From Closterium sp. Naga37s-1 (lineage: Eukaryota; Streptophyta; Zygnematophyceae; Desmidiales; Closteriaceae): a stretch of DNA of 64,000 nucleotides. Where the stretch lies: the NCBI GenBank assembly GCA_947471745.1, contig CANJKZ010000092.1:4135001-4199000 (forward strand). Direction: 5' to 3'. The stretch's first letter is position 1. Every line of letters begins with the position of its first letter. Both the position numbers and the translations under genes were made by a program. The notes under the pieces were generated by a model, which did not search any database, was not told the DNA's origin, and saw only the letters and a program-made list of their open reading frames with translations. Shown here one piece after another: positions 10,574 through 20,667 of this stretch.

Positions 10574-12233
10574 ATGGCCATCGCCATCCGATCTTCCTCC
10601 GTTCCGTGCGCCGCTCGCGTCCCTACCCGCGTGGCAGCGCGCTTGTCCTCCTGTCACTTGTCCTCTCGCTCAATTTCGCATCTCTCGCATGGCTCGCTCT
10701 CTTTGCGTCGCAACGGCGATGAATCTCGCTGGTTGAGTAGCCTGCGTACACGCGCTGGCGTTGATGGCAATGCTCGACGGAGACAGCACGTCGCGAGGCT
10801 TTCACTGTCGCACGAAACTGCGTCTTTATCTGGCGATAACGAGTCTGTTCTCAGCGAGGATAATGACGGCGAGGAGGATCTTTTCGACCCGTTCGCGCCG
10901 GCTGACTTAGCCGACGACGACCACATGTCCCTTGCCGGTATGCCTCGTGTCCTCCGGCCTCATCCGTTTTCCTGCCACGTGTCTCGCGGCGTCTAAAGAT
11001 TAATAACCTCTCCCTTTCCCTTACTTCCCCCCACGTCCCCCTCCTCCGTTTGTTTCTCCTACCCCTCCCTCTCTCCCCCAACTTCCCCCCTCCCCCCCCC
11101 TCCCCTCCCCCCTACCCTCTTTTATCAGAGAGCATGCGTGAGCTGGACGATCAGCTTTCACGCCGACCGTTGGATCTAGATCCGGCGGGGTACTTCATAA
11201 TCTACGTGGACAGGGAGCAGCAGTGCCTGGTCGCGCAGCACTACGGCAACCTGATCGACAGTAAAGGCCGGGCGTGCGACCCTGTGACGGGAAAACCCAT
11301 TCCCTGCGATGGTTCCTACAAGCCGACCCCCCCCGTGTCTACCGGTGAGAAAGCCCAATCTTGATATGTTGTCTAGTTCTGCCGTTTTCCCCTCCGTATC
11401 TCGCGTTCTCGTTCCTGACTCCCTCCATCTCTGCTCTCCTCCACCATCCGTCACATTACCCCTCCCCATTCCCCCCCACATTTCCTTTCCCCTTTTTTCC
11501 AACCCCCCAAATTCCTTTCCCCTCATTCTTCCCTTTTTTTCCTGGTTTTCTTTTTGGCCCATCTCAGGACAATCGTCACACCCCTAGTCAGTCCCCATCA
11601 CTATCCTCCCCACCACACCCTACTCTTCTCCGCCCTCCCCTCTTCCGCCCTTCCTCTCCCACTTTTCTGTCCGGGCATCCCCTTCCCTCCCCCTCTGTGA
11701 TGTTCCCACTGCCCCAGTATGGGCAGGACAGCAAAGGAAGTGATTTTGATGATCATAGAGCAGTACTTTGGACCCGGGGAGTAGAGCAGGGAGACAGCAG
11801 GGGTAGAGGCACGCAATCTGCCTGCTGATGAATTCACTCACTCGCTCCCACTTCCCCCGTCCCACCACTCTCCTTCTTCCTCCCTGTCTGAACCCCCTTC
11901 TCCCCCACCTCTCTGTGACGCTCTCTCTTCTCAAGCAGGGGTAGAACCGCAAAGGAGGTGAGCGTGATGATCCTAGAGCAGTACTTTGGACCCGGAGAGA
12001 AGAGCAGAGGAGCAGCAGAGCGGAAACGCAAGGAGAATGCAGGTGCACAAGCAGGGACAGAGACAGCAGGAGCATCGGCAGTAGCATCAGTGACAACTGC
12101 TGAAGGTGTTTCCAATTCGATATTGTCACAAATGCCACCTGTCACTATGCTGAACCATGCGAATTACCTGGGAAGGGAACTACAGCGGGCAGAGGTAGCG
12201 TTGCTCAATGGTAGTGAGTACATTCAAGACTAA
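10574..12233 (+). CDS. DUF4346-like protein, probably plastid-targeted
   Basis: Function unknown; the domain is shared with cyanobacterial proteins. Exon 1 (10574-10937) encodes a Ser/Arg/Ala-rich N-terminus like a chloroplast transit peptide, followed by an acidic stretch. Exon 2 (11129 to 11336 or 11344) has the conserved core LDLDPAGYFIIYVDRE, HYGNLID and DPVTGKPIPCDG. Exon 3 (11939-12233) has GRTAKEVSVMILEQYF, then a low-complexity Ala/Lys linker, then LNHANYLGRELQRAEVALL and the C-terminus NGSEYIQD. The consensus donor at 11345 (ACCG|GTGAGA) leaves exon 2 in phase 1, whereas exon 3 needs phase 2. A weak donor at 11337 restores the frame and gives 288 aa. A truncated copy of exon 3 lies at 11712-11790. 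The first ATG at 10574 is chosen because the transit-like peptide starts there; an upstream in-frame ATG exists at 10454. Confidence 0.65.
11712..11792 (+). repeat. Truncated copy of exon 3 of the DUF4346-like gene
   Basis: Repeats the exon 3 start (GRTAKEVILMIIEQYFGPGE) after an acceptor-like CCCCAG and ends at an in-frame TAG. The intact exon is at 11939. Confidence 0.7.
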
Positions 12234-12401
12234 CACTCTTCATGTACGTTCTGCAGTGAGTAAATGGCCTGCCTCTGCAGTTTCATCTACAGAGTTTTCT
12301 GCTCCTTCCAGGACCTGTTCATATCTAAAAGTTAATATTTGCATGCATTTATTAATAGTTGTTTAATATTTATAATAAATAAAAACGTATCTCACAGACA
12401 T

Positions 12402-12472
12402 GCGCATCTAGTGTAGTGGTATCATAGTACCCTCCCACGGTACTGACCGGGGTTCGATTCCCCGGATGCGCA
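12402..12472 (+). tRNA. tRNA-Gly (anticodon CCC)
   Basis: The acceptor stem GCGCATC pairs with GATGCGC. The anticodon arm is GTACC-CTCCCAC-GGTAC, so the loop reads CCC at positions 34-36, decoding GGG. The T arm GGGG-TTCGATT-CCCC is perfect, and the D-arm region carries TAGTGTAGTGGT (A box). Length is 71 nt with no intron and no encoded CCA, as expected for a nuclear gene. A short T run follows about 15 bases downstream. Confidence 0.93.
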
Positions 12473-12544
12473 GTCACTTTGCCTTGCTTTTGCATCCCTT
12501 CTCACATGGGTTCACCCCGTCTCTACCATCTCTGTGACCCTGCA

Positions 12545-12780
12545 TTTGTCGTACAGCTCCTGTGCATAAGGCTCGCAAATGCGCATCAAGCCCACTTCCC
12601 CTGGCGGCAGCTCCAAATACTTCCCGGAATCTGCAATGCAGTTACAAAAATCAGACGCTGGAAGCTCTGATAAACACGCAGTTTGTGCATAAGGCTCGCA
12701 AATGCGCATCAAGCCCGTTTCCCCTGGCGGCGGCTCCAAATACTGTCCGGAATCTGCAAGGCAGTTTCAGACAACCAGAC
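12545..12780. repeat. Two about 95-bp imperfect direct repeats
   Basis: The units start GTGCATAAGGCTCGCAAATG (about 12560 and 12686) and run through CCCCTGGCGGC and GGAATCTGCAA. They differ by scattered substitutions. No coding role recognised. The rest of 12473-13082 shows nothing I can identify. Confidence 0.75.
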
Positions 12781-13082
12781 GCAGATAGCTGACGATCGGA
12801 GGACTTTAGGAATGGGGAATTATGAGAAACAGGGAAATCCAAAGAACGGAGAACTTATAGGAACAAGGATCTCAAAGTGGTGAGCTTTTATAGGAATGGA
12901 GAACTTCAAAGGAATGGCGGACTTTAGAAATGGAGAATTTCGAGGATTGGCACGTGAGCTATGCCGCCAATACTCCCTGACATGACACTCCTTGAATCTC
13001 TGTCCTTGTTTTTGAAAAAGACCTCATCGCGGAAATGCTAAGGGCCCAAAGTCACAGAAATGTAACTTTTCCGTGACCTTTC

Positions 13083-13343
13083 TGTTATGAGTTGTAAAAG
13101 AGAGTGCGCAGGTAAACGAATAACGAGGCTGTGACTGAATCAACTGCGAATACAATGAATGCACAGACTAATGTAGGGCTAGCCTAGTTAGGAGGAAACC
13201 TCGGACAAGCGAGGTTGGGTGCAGGTTGGGCGATGGAAATGCCGAAGGCGACGCGAGGAGCCTCGGCAGCGTTGAAATCGGCCGAACGTGCAACTCCGAA
13301 AATCGGGTTGTACGCGAAGCAGTCAACCCCGATAAGGAATTCA
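13083..13343 (-). repeat. 3' LTR of the gypsy element
   Basis: 261 bp, identical by eye to 25555-25815. It is the 3' LTR because the coding region runs on the minus strand and the polypurine tract lies next to it. Confidence 0.9.
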
Positions 13344-13370
13344 GGAAAATTCCTTACACCACCCCCCCCT

Positions 13371-14340
13371 TTAAGAAAGGCGGTCAATATCCGAAACACG
13401 TCGGCGCGCCAGGTAATCCCCAACAAGTGGCGAGGCGTCGAGCGAGGCGGATGGCACCCACGTGTCGTCCTCACTGGTGCGGTCAGTCCAGCGGATTAGA
13501 AAATCCACGTGTCGTCCAGCTGCGTCAAGGCGGACCCTATGTGCCAAAATCTTCGATGGGTCGAGAGTCGGCTCCGGCACAGGTCGTGTTGTCGGGGCAG
13601 CTTGCTGACGTGCGATATCGGTCGTGGCTGGCACGAACTTGCGAAGAAGGCTGACGTGGAAGGCGTCGTGAATGCGCCAGTCGTCCGGTAGCAACAGCTT
13701 CGCGGTGACAGGTGTCACCATCTTGAGAATCTTGAAAGGTCCACAAAATCGTGGCCGTAGTTTCGACGGGCCGGGCAGGTGCAGGTTCTTCGTGTCAAGT
13801 AGCACTAGTTGCCCAGTGGTCAAGACGAGTTCCCGGCGTAGAAGATCGGTGTATTTTCGGGAAGTAATATTCGCCTTGCGGATTGCGTCGGCGGCTTTTT
13901 CTCGGACTTCCTGAAGTTCCGTCACGAAAGTCTGTGACCTCGGGACCGGGTTGTCGAGAGTGGTTGCCGTAGGAACTGTCGGGTCCATCCCGTAATTTAG
14001 AAAAAACGGGGAGTGATTAGTCGTGCTGGACGGTGCGTTGTTGAAGGCGAACTCCAACATTGCGAGGGAGTCTTCCCAGCGGGCAGGGTCGGGGCAGTTT
14101 GTCCTGATCAGCTGCTCCATGGTCTGATTGGTCCGCTCGGTTTGACCGTCCGTCTGTGGGTGATATGCCGATGAGAACTGTAGCTTCGTGCCGTACTGCG
14201 CCCACGTCTCCTTCCAGAACTTTGATGTGAACTTCGGGTCTCGGTCGCTGATGATCGCCGAAGGGATGCCGTGCAGTCGCACGACCGTTGAGATGAAGAG
14301 GCGCGCAGTTTCTTCGGCTGTGATTGTCGTTCGGCATCGT
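13371..14340 (-). CDS. Gypsy integrase C-terminal part and chromodomain-like region (frame-shifted)
   Basis: In a different frame from the upstream RT part. It reads TAEETARLFISTVVRLHGIP, then the integrase core around SDRDPKFTSKFW (second catalytic Asp) and HPQTDGQTERTNQ (catalytic Glu). A GPY-type domain region (GPFKIL) and a C-terminal chromodomain-like stretch (VDFLIRWTDRTSEDDTWVP) follow. The segment containing the first catalytic Asp is missing at the frame junction near 14340. Confidence 0.85.
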
Positions 14341-16334
14341 CACTTGCTGCCACGGTCTTTCGGGTGGCTCGAGGGGTTGCAGCAGTCCAGCTGGCCGCTG
14401 ACGTGTCGATTTCATGGCTTGGCACACCCTGCATGAGGACACATAGCGCTGCACGTCGTTAGAGGAATCAGGCCAATAGTATTGACGGTGCAGTAGTTTC
14501 TGGGTTTTGTCAACCCCGAAGTGTCCGGAGAAGTTCGAATCGTGGACCTCTTGGATAAGGAGTTCACGCAGCAGCCTGTAAGCGGGGACCCAAATCCGGT
14601 CGGTTCCGGCCTTTAGATAATAGTCCCCTTTCTGCGTCGTAGCCTGCCGATGATTTCCCGTCGTGAAGAATGGGTCCGTAGTGTAGCTGTGGGTAAATAG
14701 TCCGGTAAGTAACGGGTTCGAGTGGGTGATGAGTACTGCAGCGGATTGTACTGTCGGTCGGGTCAGGGCGTCTGCGATGTTATTCGCCCCCTTTTTGTAC
14801 GTGATGCGGTAGGTGAAGTGGCTCTCCATGTAGTCCAGCCACCGAATCTGTCGTGGGTTGAGATTGGGTTGGGCTCGCAGGTACTGGAGGGACTTGTGGT
14901 CCGTGCGAACAGTAACGTCGGCGCCCACCAGGTAGCATCGCCATAATTTAAACGCGTGTATGATGGCGAGCATCTCCTTGTCGTGGATCGGGTAGTTGCG
15001 TTCAGCCGCCTGCAGCTTGCGTGATTCGTAGGCTATCGGCTGCAACCCGTTCCCGAAATCTTGGAGTAGCACAGCTTCGATGGCGAAATCTGAGGCGTCG
15101 GTGATGACTTCGAACGGCTTCGATGGGTCGGCGATGCGCAGCACAGGAGGGGAAACTAGAAAGTTCTTGAGTTCCTGGAAAGCCGCTTCTGCCTCCTCCC
15201 CCCACACAAAATTCCTGTCCTTGTGCAGCAGGTCGGTCAGCGGGCCGGTTATCCCCGCCATATTCGGGATAAACCGCCTGACGTAATTCACGAATCCGAG
15301 AAAACTCTGGAGTTCCGTGACATTCGTCGGGGACTTCCACTCCTGTATGGTCTTGATTTTCGCCGGGTCGATTTTAATGCCGTCGCGTGAGATGACGTGC
15401 CCCAAAAACTCCAACTCCTGCTTAAAAAACTCGCACTTAGAGCCCTTGGTGATGAGTCGGTTCTCCTGCAGCCGCTTAAACACTGCATCCAGGTCACGGA
15501 GGTGCTTCTCTCGTGTCTTGCTAAAAATGAGGATATCGTCTAAATAGACGATGACGCATCGGTCTAGAAGATCCCGAAAAACCCTGTTCATGGTCAGTTG
15601 GAATGTTGAAGGCGTGTTCGTGAGGCCGAAAGGCATCACCGTGAATTCGTAACTCCCGTAGCGTGTGCGAAACGCGGTCTTGTGACAATCGTCGGCGAAG
15701 ACCCGAATCTGGTGGTAACCGCCGCGTAAGTCGATTTTCGAGAAGTAACGAGCGCCGCGAAGCTGGTCAAGAAGGTCGTCGGTGCGTGGGATTGGGTAGC
15801 GAGACTTGATGGTCACCCGGTTCAACGCGCGATAATCGATGCACATGCGAAGCCCACCGTCCTTCTTCGGAGTGAACAGGATCGGTGCCGCGAACGGGGA
15901 GGTGCTCGCCCGAATGAACCCTTTCTCCAACAGTGCGTCAATTTGTCGGCGCAGCTCCTCGAGTTCCGGCTGGGTCAACCGCCACTGTGTTCGAACCGTC
16001 GGTTGCGCGCCAGGCTCCAGCTGGATTTTATGGTCTTCTGGTCTCTCGGGTGGCAGCCCAGGTGGCAGGTCGTCCGGGAAAATGTCGGGGTACTGTCGAA
16101 TCAGCTCCGCTAAATCCGGAGGTACAGCTGCACACAGCTTCTCAATGTCCTTTCCGTCGGTGTCGACTGCCAACTCGCGTAAGCAGACAGCGAACAGCTG
16201 CGCGCCCTTGTTGAAGTGGCGAGCTATGGTGATGGCTTTGACGCACGGGGCTTGGATGTAGTCAGGTGTCCATGCAGGCAGCCGAATTAGCCCCTCGTGC
16301 TTGCTGATGCTGCACGATCCCGTTGTCCAGTCGA
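14337..16334 (-). CDS. Gypsy reverse transcriptase, RNase H and integrase N-terminus
   Basis: Continues the protease frame once the nested copia element is set aside. RT motifs: CIDYRALNRVT, SKIDLRGGYHQIRV, MPFGLTNTPSTFQ and the catalytic VYLDDILIFS. RNase H follows (ITDASDFAIEAVL and DHKSLQYL). The integrase HHCC zinc finger comes next (HFGVDKTQKLLHRQYYWP, then CRVCQ). The frame ends in foreign-frame sequence after PWQQVTM, where about 30-40 codons expected in this family are absent. Confidence 0.9.
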
Positions 16335-16470
16335 TGTCAGAACATTATATAGCTTATGCTGTTGTGTAGGCTATAGTGGGGTATCCCATAGGGGGTACAA
16401 CCCAATTAGGGTTTTCTATATGTACTCACCTCATTCATAGTTCATTCATCCTCGTTCTTCATTCTTCTCA
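16335..16470 (+). repeat. 5' LTR of the copia element
   Basis: 136 bp, TG...CA, identical by eye to the 3' LTR, which implies a recent insertion. Confidence 0.93.
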
Positions 16471-16599
16471 TGGTATCGAGCAGGTTCCCTCGTGGGAACT
16501 GTTCCTAGGGCCCACCGTTTTTTTTTCCTGCCCGGAGCGCACTCTGCCCCTACCCGAGTCGCGCTCCCCTCTCTCTTGGCCCCTAGTGGCCCCTTTAGC

Positions 16600-17220
16600 C
16601 GCCCGTCACGGCCCTTAGACGCCCGCGCGCCGCCCGTCCCGGCCCCTTAGACGCCCGCGCGCCGCCCGTCCCGGCCCCTAGACGCCCGTGCGCCACCCGG
16701 CCCGGCCCCTAGACGCCCGCGCGCCGCCCGTCCCGGCCCCTAGACGCCCGCGCGCCGCCCGTCCCGGCCCCTAGACGCCCGCGCGCCGCCCGTCCCGGCC
16801 CCTCGACGCCCGCGCGCCGCCCGTCCCGGCCCCTCGACGCCCGCGCGCCGCCCGTCCCGGCCCCTCGCCGCCCGTGAGCCGCCCGTCCCGGCCCCTAGAC
16901 GCCCGCGCGCCGCCCGTCCCGGCCCCTAGACGCCCGCGCGCCGCCCGTCCCGGCCCCTCGACGCCCACGCGCCGCCCGTCCCGGCCCCTAGACGCCCGCG
17001 CGCCACCCGGCCCGACCCCTAGACGCCCGCGCGCCGCCCGTCCCGGCCCCTCGACGCCCGCGCGCCGCCCGTCCCGGCCCCTCGACGCCCGTGCGCCGTC
17101 CGTCCCGGCCCCACGCCGCCCGTGAGCCGCCCGTCCCGGCCGCGCACCGCAGTCCCGGCCCCACGCCGCCCGTGCGCCGCCCGTCCCAGCCGCGCGCCGC
17201 CGTCTCGGTCCCCACGCCGC
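16600..17220. repeat. GC-rich tandem repeat in the copia leader
   Basis: About 19 units of roughly 31-33 bp built on CCCCTAGACGCCCGCGCGCC and GCCCGTCCCGG. It lies between the primer site and gag, so it is a long repetitive 5' leader of the retroelement. ORFs across it on either strand are repeat artefacts. A CCGAGCCGCC-type repeat continues to about 17480. Confidence 0.85.
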
Positions 17221-17571
17221 CTGTGCCGCTGAGGAGCTGAGCCGCCCGAGCCGCCCGAGCCGCCCGCACCGCCCGAGCAGCCCGAGCCGTGCTGCCCCTC
17301 AGCAGCACAACCGAGCCGCCCGACAGCAGAGCAGCCGAGCCGCCCAGCAGCCGAGCCGCTCAACAGCCGAGCCGCCCAGCAGCCGAGCCGCCCAGCAGCC
17401 GTGCCGCCCAGCAGCGGAGCCGCCGAGCCGCCGAGCCGCCCGGCAACCGAGCCGCCGAGCCGCCGCGCCGCCCTCCTTCCGGGCCGCCCGACCTGTCCAG
17501 TCTGGTGAGCACAGCCCCCTTTCACTGCACTGCCCTCACCCTACTGTTTGCGCTGCCAGTCGTCTAGGGTC

Positions 17572-18807
17572 ATGGCTACCCCTAGTGTTCTAGTCTTTGA
17601 CGCTGAGGGTCGGGCCATTGACTTTGAGGTCTGGGTGGATGACCTGCAGCTGTTCTTACAGTGCGATAGGGCAGATGGTCTCTCTCTCTTTGACCTCACC
17701 TCTGGCGCCTCCACTGCCCCTGCTGCTGACGCCGACGCCACTGTTCGCTCCCAGTGGGCCACGCGCGACGCTGCTGCACGTCTTGCTGTGCGTCGCCACC
17801 TCCCTACCTCCGAGCGTGCACACTTTAGTCAGTACAAGAGTGCTCAGACCTTGTACGACGCTGTAGTTGCGCGCTACTCCTCCCCTGCCACTGCTGCACT
17901 GAGCCGTCTCATGCTACCGTACCTCTTTCCTGACCTTGCTGCCTTTCCCACAGTCGCTGACCTCATTACGCACCTCCGCACTAGTGACACTCGCTACCGC
18001 GCTGCACTCCCTGCTGACTTCTGCGCCAAGAACCCCCCCCCCATGTACATCACTCTTTACTACATAGTCACTCGCCTTCCTGACTCCCTTCGCGTAGTCA
18101 GGGACCACTTTCTCTCTGTCTGTCCCACCACTCTCACTGTTGACCTCCTCGAGAAGTCCCTCCTAGCGGCCGAGAAGAGCATAGTCGCTGTAGGGGCCTC
18201 TCGTGGTGACCCGCGCACCCCCATCTTTGAGGGGTGTTCCCCCTCCCCCCTTCTGCCCTCTGTTGCCTCTGCTGCTGCGGCCGACCTCCTTGGTCTTGAG
18301 TCGGTCGGTGTGGCGTCTGCCCCTAGTGGGAGACGCCGCTCTGGCAAGGGCAAGGGGGGCAAGGGCGCTGGAGGAGCGAGCGGGGGCGGTGGAGGTGGAG
18401 GTGGCGGCAGTTGGGGGAGTGGGGGTGGCGGTGGGAGTGGAGGTGGGGGTGGAGGAGTCGGTGGCGGCAGTGGAGGCGGAGGTGTCGGCGGCGGTGGCAG
18501 TGGGAGCGGGGGTGGCGGAGGTGGCGGCGGCGGAGGCGGAGGTGGAGGCGGCGGCAGTAGCGGAGGCGGCGGAGGCGGAGGAGGCGGCGGGGGTGGAGGT
18601 GGTGCTGGTCGCGGGTCTTCGCAGAGGAGAGGCTCCGGTGGTGGCTCGCGCCAGCAGCAGCAGCGTGGTCGTGACACCTTGTCCCCTCAGCAGCTTCGTG
18701 AGTGGTACACTGCGCGTCAGCGAGGTGGGGGTTTTGGTCCGTGCTCCTACGTTTTGCGCACCGGCGACCGTGCGGGTGAGCAGTGTGGGGGTCCCCACCC
18801 CACTTAG
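17572..18807 (+). CDS. Copia gag-like protein, ends at an in-frame TAG
   Basis: Starts MATPSVLVFDAEGRAIDF at 17572 (the ORF opens at 17548). A copia-type gag region follows (WVDDLQLFLQCDRADG; HFSQYKSAQTLYDAVVARYSS; LLEKSLLAAEKSI). Next come a Gly-rich tract of about 100 residues (18360-18610) and a Cys/His cluster (CSYVLRTGDRAGEQCGGPHPT). That cluster is cut by TAG at 18805-18807. The same frame stays open beyond the stop (RCFGRLTDAWRHQFP) into protease-integrase, so the stop is either one substitution or a readthrough point. Confidence 0.85.
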   Translation: MATPSVLVFDAEGRAIDFEVWVDDLQLFLQCDRADGLSLFDLTSGASTAPAADADATVRSQWATRDAAARLAVRRHLPTSERAHFSQYKSAQTLYDAVVARYSSPATAALSRLMLPYLFPDLAAFPTVADLITHLRTSDTRYRAALPADFCAKNPPPMYITLYYIVTRLPDSLRVVRDHFLSVCPTTLTVDLLEKSLLAAEKSIVAVGASRGDPRTPIFEGCSPSPLLPSVASAAAADLLGLESVGVASAPSGRRRSGKGKGGKGAGGASGGGGGGGGGSWGSGGGGGSGGGGGGVGGGSGGGGVGGGGSGSGGGGGGGGGGGGGGGGSSGGGGGGGGGGGGGGAGRGSSQRRGSGGGSRQQQQRGRDTLSPQQLREWYTARQRGGGFGPCSYVLRTGDRAGEQCGGPHPT

Positions 18808-20667
18808 CGCTGCTTTGGCCGCCTGACGGACGCGTGGCGTCACCAGTTCCCGGAGGCCTCAGAGATCCCTCGTTGGGGTGACCTGTCCAGGGCGGGTGTT
18901 GCCATCTATGATCTTGACTTTGATGCTATTCTCTCTGCCATGTATGCTGTGTCTATTAGTGATGAGGGTGACTGTTACCGGTGTTTCCCGCCCGATCCGG
19001 GTATTGAGACTGCTGCTCTAGGTCCTGGTGAGGCTGCTGCCCTAGGTGCTTGCGACGCTGCTGCCCTAGGTGCTCGTGTGTCTGCGTCCTCAGGTACTGG
19101 TGAGTCTGCGCTCTCAGGTACTACGTCGGCTTCGGCCTCCCTCACCTTCACCCTTGACTCTGGGGCGTCTCGCTCCTTCTTTAGGGACCGCACCACACTC
19201 ACACCGCTGAGTCGACCGGTTGCAGTGTCTCTGGCTGACCCCTCTGGGGGTCCTGTCCTGTCTCGCTTCTCCACAGTCCTCCCGTGTCCGGCGGCTCCCT
19301 CTGGCACCCTGTCTGGTCTCTACCTCCCCTCGTTCTCTACGAACCTGGTGAGTGGTGCTGACCTACAGGATGCGGGTGTACACCAGTTCACTCCTGCGCG
19401 TCAGCGGGTGACGCACTGTACAGAGGCTAGCACAGGCCGACACCTGGCTACGTTTACCCGTCAGCCGGGGTCGAGCCTGTACACACTGACCACTGCGTCT
19501 CCTCCCGTTACTGAGTCTGGTAGAGTCGCTTCGTCGGGTCAGGTGTTTGCTGCTGCGTCCAGGTCTGGTCCTGAGTCTGCCCCCTGTTCTTGTCGTCTCC
19601 TGTCTCACGAGACTCTTCTCTGGCACCACCGTCTTGGTCACCCCTCTCTGCTTCGGCTCAGAGGCATGGCCTCCCGTCTTCTAGTGTCTGGTCTCCCCCG
19701 GTCCCTCCCTCCCCTTCCTCAGGGCCCTGGCCCTACCTGTGTCCCCTGTGTCGAGGGGCGCCAGCGTGCTGCCCCTCACTCCTCCCAGTTTCCTCCGACA
19801 GAGGCCCCGTTGCAGACGCTCCACATGGACGTGTGGGGCCCAGCCCGCGTCCGTGGGCAGGGTCACGAGCGCTACTTCCTGCTCGTTGTTGACGACTACT
19901 CGCGTTACACCGCAGTCTTCCCCTTGCGCGGCAAGGGTGATGTCACTGAGGTGCTGATCGACTGGATCCGCGCAGCTCGTCTCCAGCTCAGGCAGAGCTT
20001 TGGCTCCGACTTTCCTGTTCTGCGTCTGCACTCGGACAGAGGCGGAGAGTTCTCCTCTGGCCTTCTGCGAGCCTACTGTCGTGCACGGGGCATCCGTCAG
20101 ACCTTCACGCTCCCGGACTCTCCGCAGCAAAATGGGATTGCTGAGCGCCGCATTGGCATGGTCATGGACGTCGCTCGTACGTCTATGATGCATGCGGCTG
20201 CCCCCCATTTTCTGTGGCCGTTTGCGGTGAGGTACGCGGCACGTCAGATCAACCTTCACCCCAGGGTCTCCAGGCCGGAGACCTCCCCAGCCTTGCTGTG
20301 GACCGGGAAGGTGGGCGATGCGTCGGCGTTCCGGGTCTGGGGATCTCGGGCGTTTGTCCGCGACTTGTCTGCGGACAAACTGTCCCCTCGTGCTGCTCCT
20401 TGCGTCTTCCTGGGGTTCCCCCCAGACGCGCCTGGGTGGCAGTTCTACCACCCCACCTCTCGCCGTGTTCTGTCCTCTCAGGACGTCACGTTCGACGAGT
20501 CGGTACCCTACTACCGCCTCTTCCCCTACCGCACTCCGTCCCCCCCCCCCGCCCCCGCTCTTCCTTGTACCAGGTCCCCCCCCGGTAGACCCCCTCCCCC
20601 CTCAGGGTCCTGCCCCTTCAGGTGTGTCCCAGGTAGACGCAGTCGAGCCTGTCGAGGTCACTGGTGA
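18808..20667 (+). CDS. Copia protease and integrase
   Basis: In the gag frame. Protease active site LDSGASRSFF near 19155. Gag-pre-integrase HHRLGHPSLLRLRGM. The integrase catalytic triad is visible: Asp in HMDVWGPARV, Asp in LHSDRGGEFSSG, and Glu in QQNGIAERRIG. The frame is lost at a run of 11 C at 20540-20550; the continuation (RT) is in the next frame. That fits a homopolymer indel, real or from sequencing. Confidence 0.88.
   Translation, partial: RCFGRLTDAWRHQFPEASEIPRWGDLSRAGVAIYDLDFDAILSAMYAVSISDEGDCYRCFPPDPGIETAALGPGEAAALGACDAAALGARVSASSGTGESALSGTTSASASLTFTLDSGASRSFFRDRTTLTPLSRPVAVSLADPSGGPVLSRFSTVLPCPAAPSGTLSGLYLPSFSTNLVSGADLQDAGVHQFTPARQRVTHCTEASTGRHLATFTRQPGSSLYTLTTASPPVTESGRVASSGQVFAAASRSGPESAPCSCRLLSHETLLWHHRLGHPSLLRLRGMASRLLVSGLPRSLPPLPQGPGPTCVPCVEGRQRAAPHSSQFPPTEAPLQTLHMDVWGPARVRGQGHERYFLLVVDDYSRYTAVFPLRGKGDVTEVLIDWIRAARLQLRQSFGSDFPVLRLHSDRGGEFSSGLLRAYCRARGIRQTFTLPDSPQQNGIAERRIGMVMDVARTSMMHAAAPHFLWPFAVRYAARQINLHPRVSRPETSPALLWTGKVGDASAFRVWGSRAFVRDLSADKLSPRAAPCVFLGFPPDAPGWQFYHPTSRRVLSSQDVTFDESVPYYRLFPYRTPSPPPAPALPCTRSPPGRPPPPSGSCPFRCVPGRRSRACRGHW

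Noticed and set aside
16600..17525. Coding ORFs in the GC-rich repeats
   Set aside because: Both strands are open because of the repeat composition; the position is the retroelement's leader and no domain is seen.
18060..18843. Minus-strand proline-rich and threonine/alanine-rich ORFs
   Set aside because: Antisense shadows of the glycine-rich tract in copia gag.
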